A stretch of 64,000 nucleotides of DNA from Mesorhizobium sp. M2E.F.Ca.ET.219.01.1.1. GTDB lineage: Bacteria; Pseudomonadota; Alphaproteobacteria; Rhizobiales; Rhizobiaceae. Every line of letters starts with the position of its first letter. The stretch's first letter is position 1. The notes below the pieces were generated by a model that saw nothing but the letters and a program-made list of their open reading frames with translations, searched no databases and was not told where the DNA came from. The translations under genes and the position numbers were made by a program. The stretch lies in the NCBI RefSeq assembly GCF_004016445.2, contig NZ_SADT02000001.1:725630-789629 (forward strand), read 5' to 3'. This document shows positions 62,660 through 64,000 of the stretch, in pieces.

Positions 62660-63259
62660 ATGTTTTTCAAACTGCCAAAGGGGCGCCGCGCCCCAGCCGA
62701 ACGTGTCGAGAGCGACGCTTGCCGCGTCCCGATCGACGCTTGCCGTCCGGTCCCGGACGATTCGATCCGTGCCCTCGGTCGAATGCCGGTGATCGAGGCC
62801 GTGTCACCCTTTTTAACGCATTTGCATATGGAGGACGGACCAATGTTCGATCCCTACAAGATACCGGGGTCAAGAAGCCTGCATGAACGCAAGGCGGCGA
62901 CCTGGGCGCTGCTGATCGGCGAGACCTATTCGTCGGCGGTGCATGCCGAGGAACGGCGCAGGCCGCATCGCGGCATGCTGCCGGATGTCGATTTCTCGCG
63001 CGCGGTGCCCGATCACAGCCGGCCCACGCTGGTGCGCCGGATCATCCGCTTGATCCGGCCGGGCGACAGGAACCGGGCAGGCTCCAGCTTTTCGTCGGGA
63101 GGCTCGGGGCCGTCAGGATCGTCGAGCGAGCCTGTCGGCGAAAAGCCGGCGAAACCCTATATTGCGCGAAGCAGGGCCGGCGATGCGGATGATTCCGTAT
63201 CGCCGGCCCGTCGCGGCGCGCGGTCGAAAAGCCTTGCCCATCAATCCCGCGCCGCGTGA
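62660..63259 (+). CDS. Protein of unknown function, basic, low-complexity tail
   Basis: A 199-residue protein starting MFFKLPKGRRAPAERVESDA behind AAGGAA. The first 60 residues are low-complexity, with repeats of DACR (SDACRVPIDACRPVPDDS). The middle (GSRSLHERKAATWALLIGET) looks folded. The tail is Ser/Gly/Arg-rich (SSFSSGGSGPSGSSSEPVGE) and probably disordered. An internal start at 62829 would drop the first part. I recognise no family. It precedes the ABC exporter gene by 28 bp and may be co-transcribed. Confidence 0.5.
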   Translation: MFFKLPKGRRAPAERVESDACRVPIDACRPVPDDSIRALGRMPVIEAVSPFLTHLHMEDGPMFDPYKIPGSRSLHERKAATWALLIGETYSSAVHAEERRRPHRGMLPDVDFSRAVPDHSRPTLVRRIIRLIRPGDRNRAGSSFSSGGSGPSGSSSEPVGEKPAKPYIARSRAGDADDSVSPARRGARSKSLAHQSRAA

Positions 63260-63287
63260 GCGCGCATAGCATTGTGAGTGCCTGGAA

Positions 63288-64000
63288 ATGTTCCGCTGGT
63301 TTGAACAGAGGCTCGATCCGTTTCCCGCCGCGGAGCCGGTCGAGCCGCCGAAGACGCTGGTCGCGTTTTGCGTGCATTACACGCGCGGCGCATGGCCCTA
63401 CATCATCCTCGATGCGGTGCTGGTGACGGCGATCGCCTTCACCGAAGTGTGGATGTTCGGCTTCCTCGGCCGCATCGTCGACTGGCTGTCGGCGCAGAAC
63501 CGCGAAACCTTCCTGCAGACGGAGAGCTGGAAGCTCGCCGGCATGGCTTTCGTCGTGCTGTTCGCGCTGCCGGGCACGGTCTGGCTGCATTCGCTGCTCA
63601 ACCAGCAGACGCTGATGGGCAATTATCCCATGCGCATCCGCTGGCAGGTGCATCGCTATCTGCTCAAGCAGTCGATGGCCTTCTACCAGGACGAGTTCGC
63701 CGGCCGCATCGCCACCAAGCTGATGCAGACGGCGCTTGCGGTGCGCGAATGCGTGATCAAGCTGATCGATGTCTTGAACTACGTCATCGTCTATTTCATC
63801 GGCATGCTGTTCATCGTCGGCTCGGCCGATTGGCGGTTGGCGGCGCCGCTTGCCGTCTGGCTGGTCGGCTATATCGGGCTCTTGCGCTTTTTCATCCCGA
63901 GACTGGGCAAGGTCGGCGAGGAGCAGGCCAATGCGCGCTCGACCATGACTGGGCGCGTCGTCGACAGCTACACCAACATCCAGACGGTGAAGCTGTTCAG
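63288..64000 (+). CDS. ABC exporter (fused membrane and ATPase), 3' end outside window
   Basis: A 237-residue open N-terminal part of an ABC transmembrane exporter, MFRWFEQRLDPFPAAEPVEP onward. It has at least four membrane spans (YIILDAVLVTAIAFTEVWMF, WKLAGMAFVVLFALPGTVWL, VLNYVIVYFIGMLFIVGSAD, LAAPLAVWLVGYIGLLRFFI). The coupling helix pattern is QDEFAGRIATKLMQTALAV. The ATP-binding part should follow beyond 64000. Its look is that of ABCB/MsbA-like half exporters. The substrate is unknown. The upstream neighbour at 62660 may be in the same operon. Confidence 0.85.
   Translation, partial: MFRWFEQRLDPFPAAEPVEPPKTLVAFCVHYTRGAWPYIILDAVLVTAIAFTEVWMFGFLGRIVDWLSAQNRETFLQTESWKLAGMAFVVLFALPGTVWLHSLLNQQTLMGNYPMRIRWQVHRYLLKQSMAFYQDEFAGRIATKLMQTALAVRECVIKLIDVLNYVIVYFIGMLFIVGSADWRLAAPLAVWLVGYIGLLRFFIPRLGKVGEEQANARSTMTGRVVDSYTNIQTVKLF

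Overview
This is a GC-rich, densely coded chromosomal window from an alphaproteobacterium, most likely a Mesorhizobium or close relative in the Hyphomicrobiales. The evidence is a fused anthranilate synthase trpE(G) behind a WWW leader peptide, a choXWV choline importer, an aerobic hemF, a MoxR/DUF58/DUF4159 envelope operon, and several families of palindromic intergenic repeats of the kind common in rhizobial chromosomes. I see no rRNA, tRNA, CRISPR, prophage or intact insertion sequence. The genus call is inference, because no database search was possible.

Layout. 1-5.8 kb: a truncated LysR regulator; a four-gene operon (two SDR dehydrogenases, an ABM-type monooxygenase, an AbrB-like membrane protein); DsrE and duplicated secreted proteins; a 190-bp palindromic element. 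5.8-9.2 kb: a CDF cation transporter and trpE(G) with its promoter, 14-residue leader peptide and attenuator. 9.2-18 kb: metabolic and transport genes (aspartoacylase-like, MFS, flavin disulfide reductase plus DUF4126, acetyltransferase, GlxA-type AraC regulator, isochorismatase-like hydrolase, formate-THF ligase). 18.2-25.6 kb: an uncharacterised gene set on the minus strand (coiled-coil protein, unknown protein, AAA ATPase, unknown protein, DUF2333 membrane protein). A REP-flanked, frameshifted DUF559 gene interrupts it. 25.9-28.9 kb: cytochrome c, LysR/EamA pair, thymidine kinase. 29.1-32.3 kb: choXWV. 32.4-34.5 kb: an autotransporter. 34.6-43 kb: a persulfide-dioxygenase-like MBL-rhodanese protein, then cysK and a group II PLP decarboxylase between two paralogous BTAD/TolB/TPR regulators. 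43-47.4 kb: a YCII protein, a two-component system, small secreted proteins and clpS. 47.5-57.1 kb: the MoxR operon diverging from DUF1285-NUDIX-CCA transferase. 57.1-64 kb: an unusual S8 protease with a small exported partner, DUF1059, DUF1344, hemF, soxR with its operator, trmL, unknown small proteins and the start of an ABC exporter.

How it fits together. Most genes are housekeeping or ordinary accessory metabolism. The best candidate for an undescribed system is the 18.2-25.6 kb set: an AAA motor, a long coiled-coil protein, a membrane-anchored DUF2333 protein and two soluble proteins of unknown fold. I infer a membrane-associated remodelling machine; nothing in the sequence proves it. 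Second-tier leads are the paired BTAD regulators around cysK and the decarboxylase, the S8 protease with an atypical histidine motif, the SoxR operator facing a 23-codon reading frame, and the trp leader, which looks leaderless and is probably also a small RNA.
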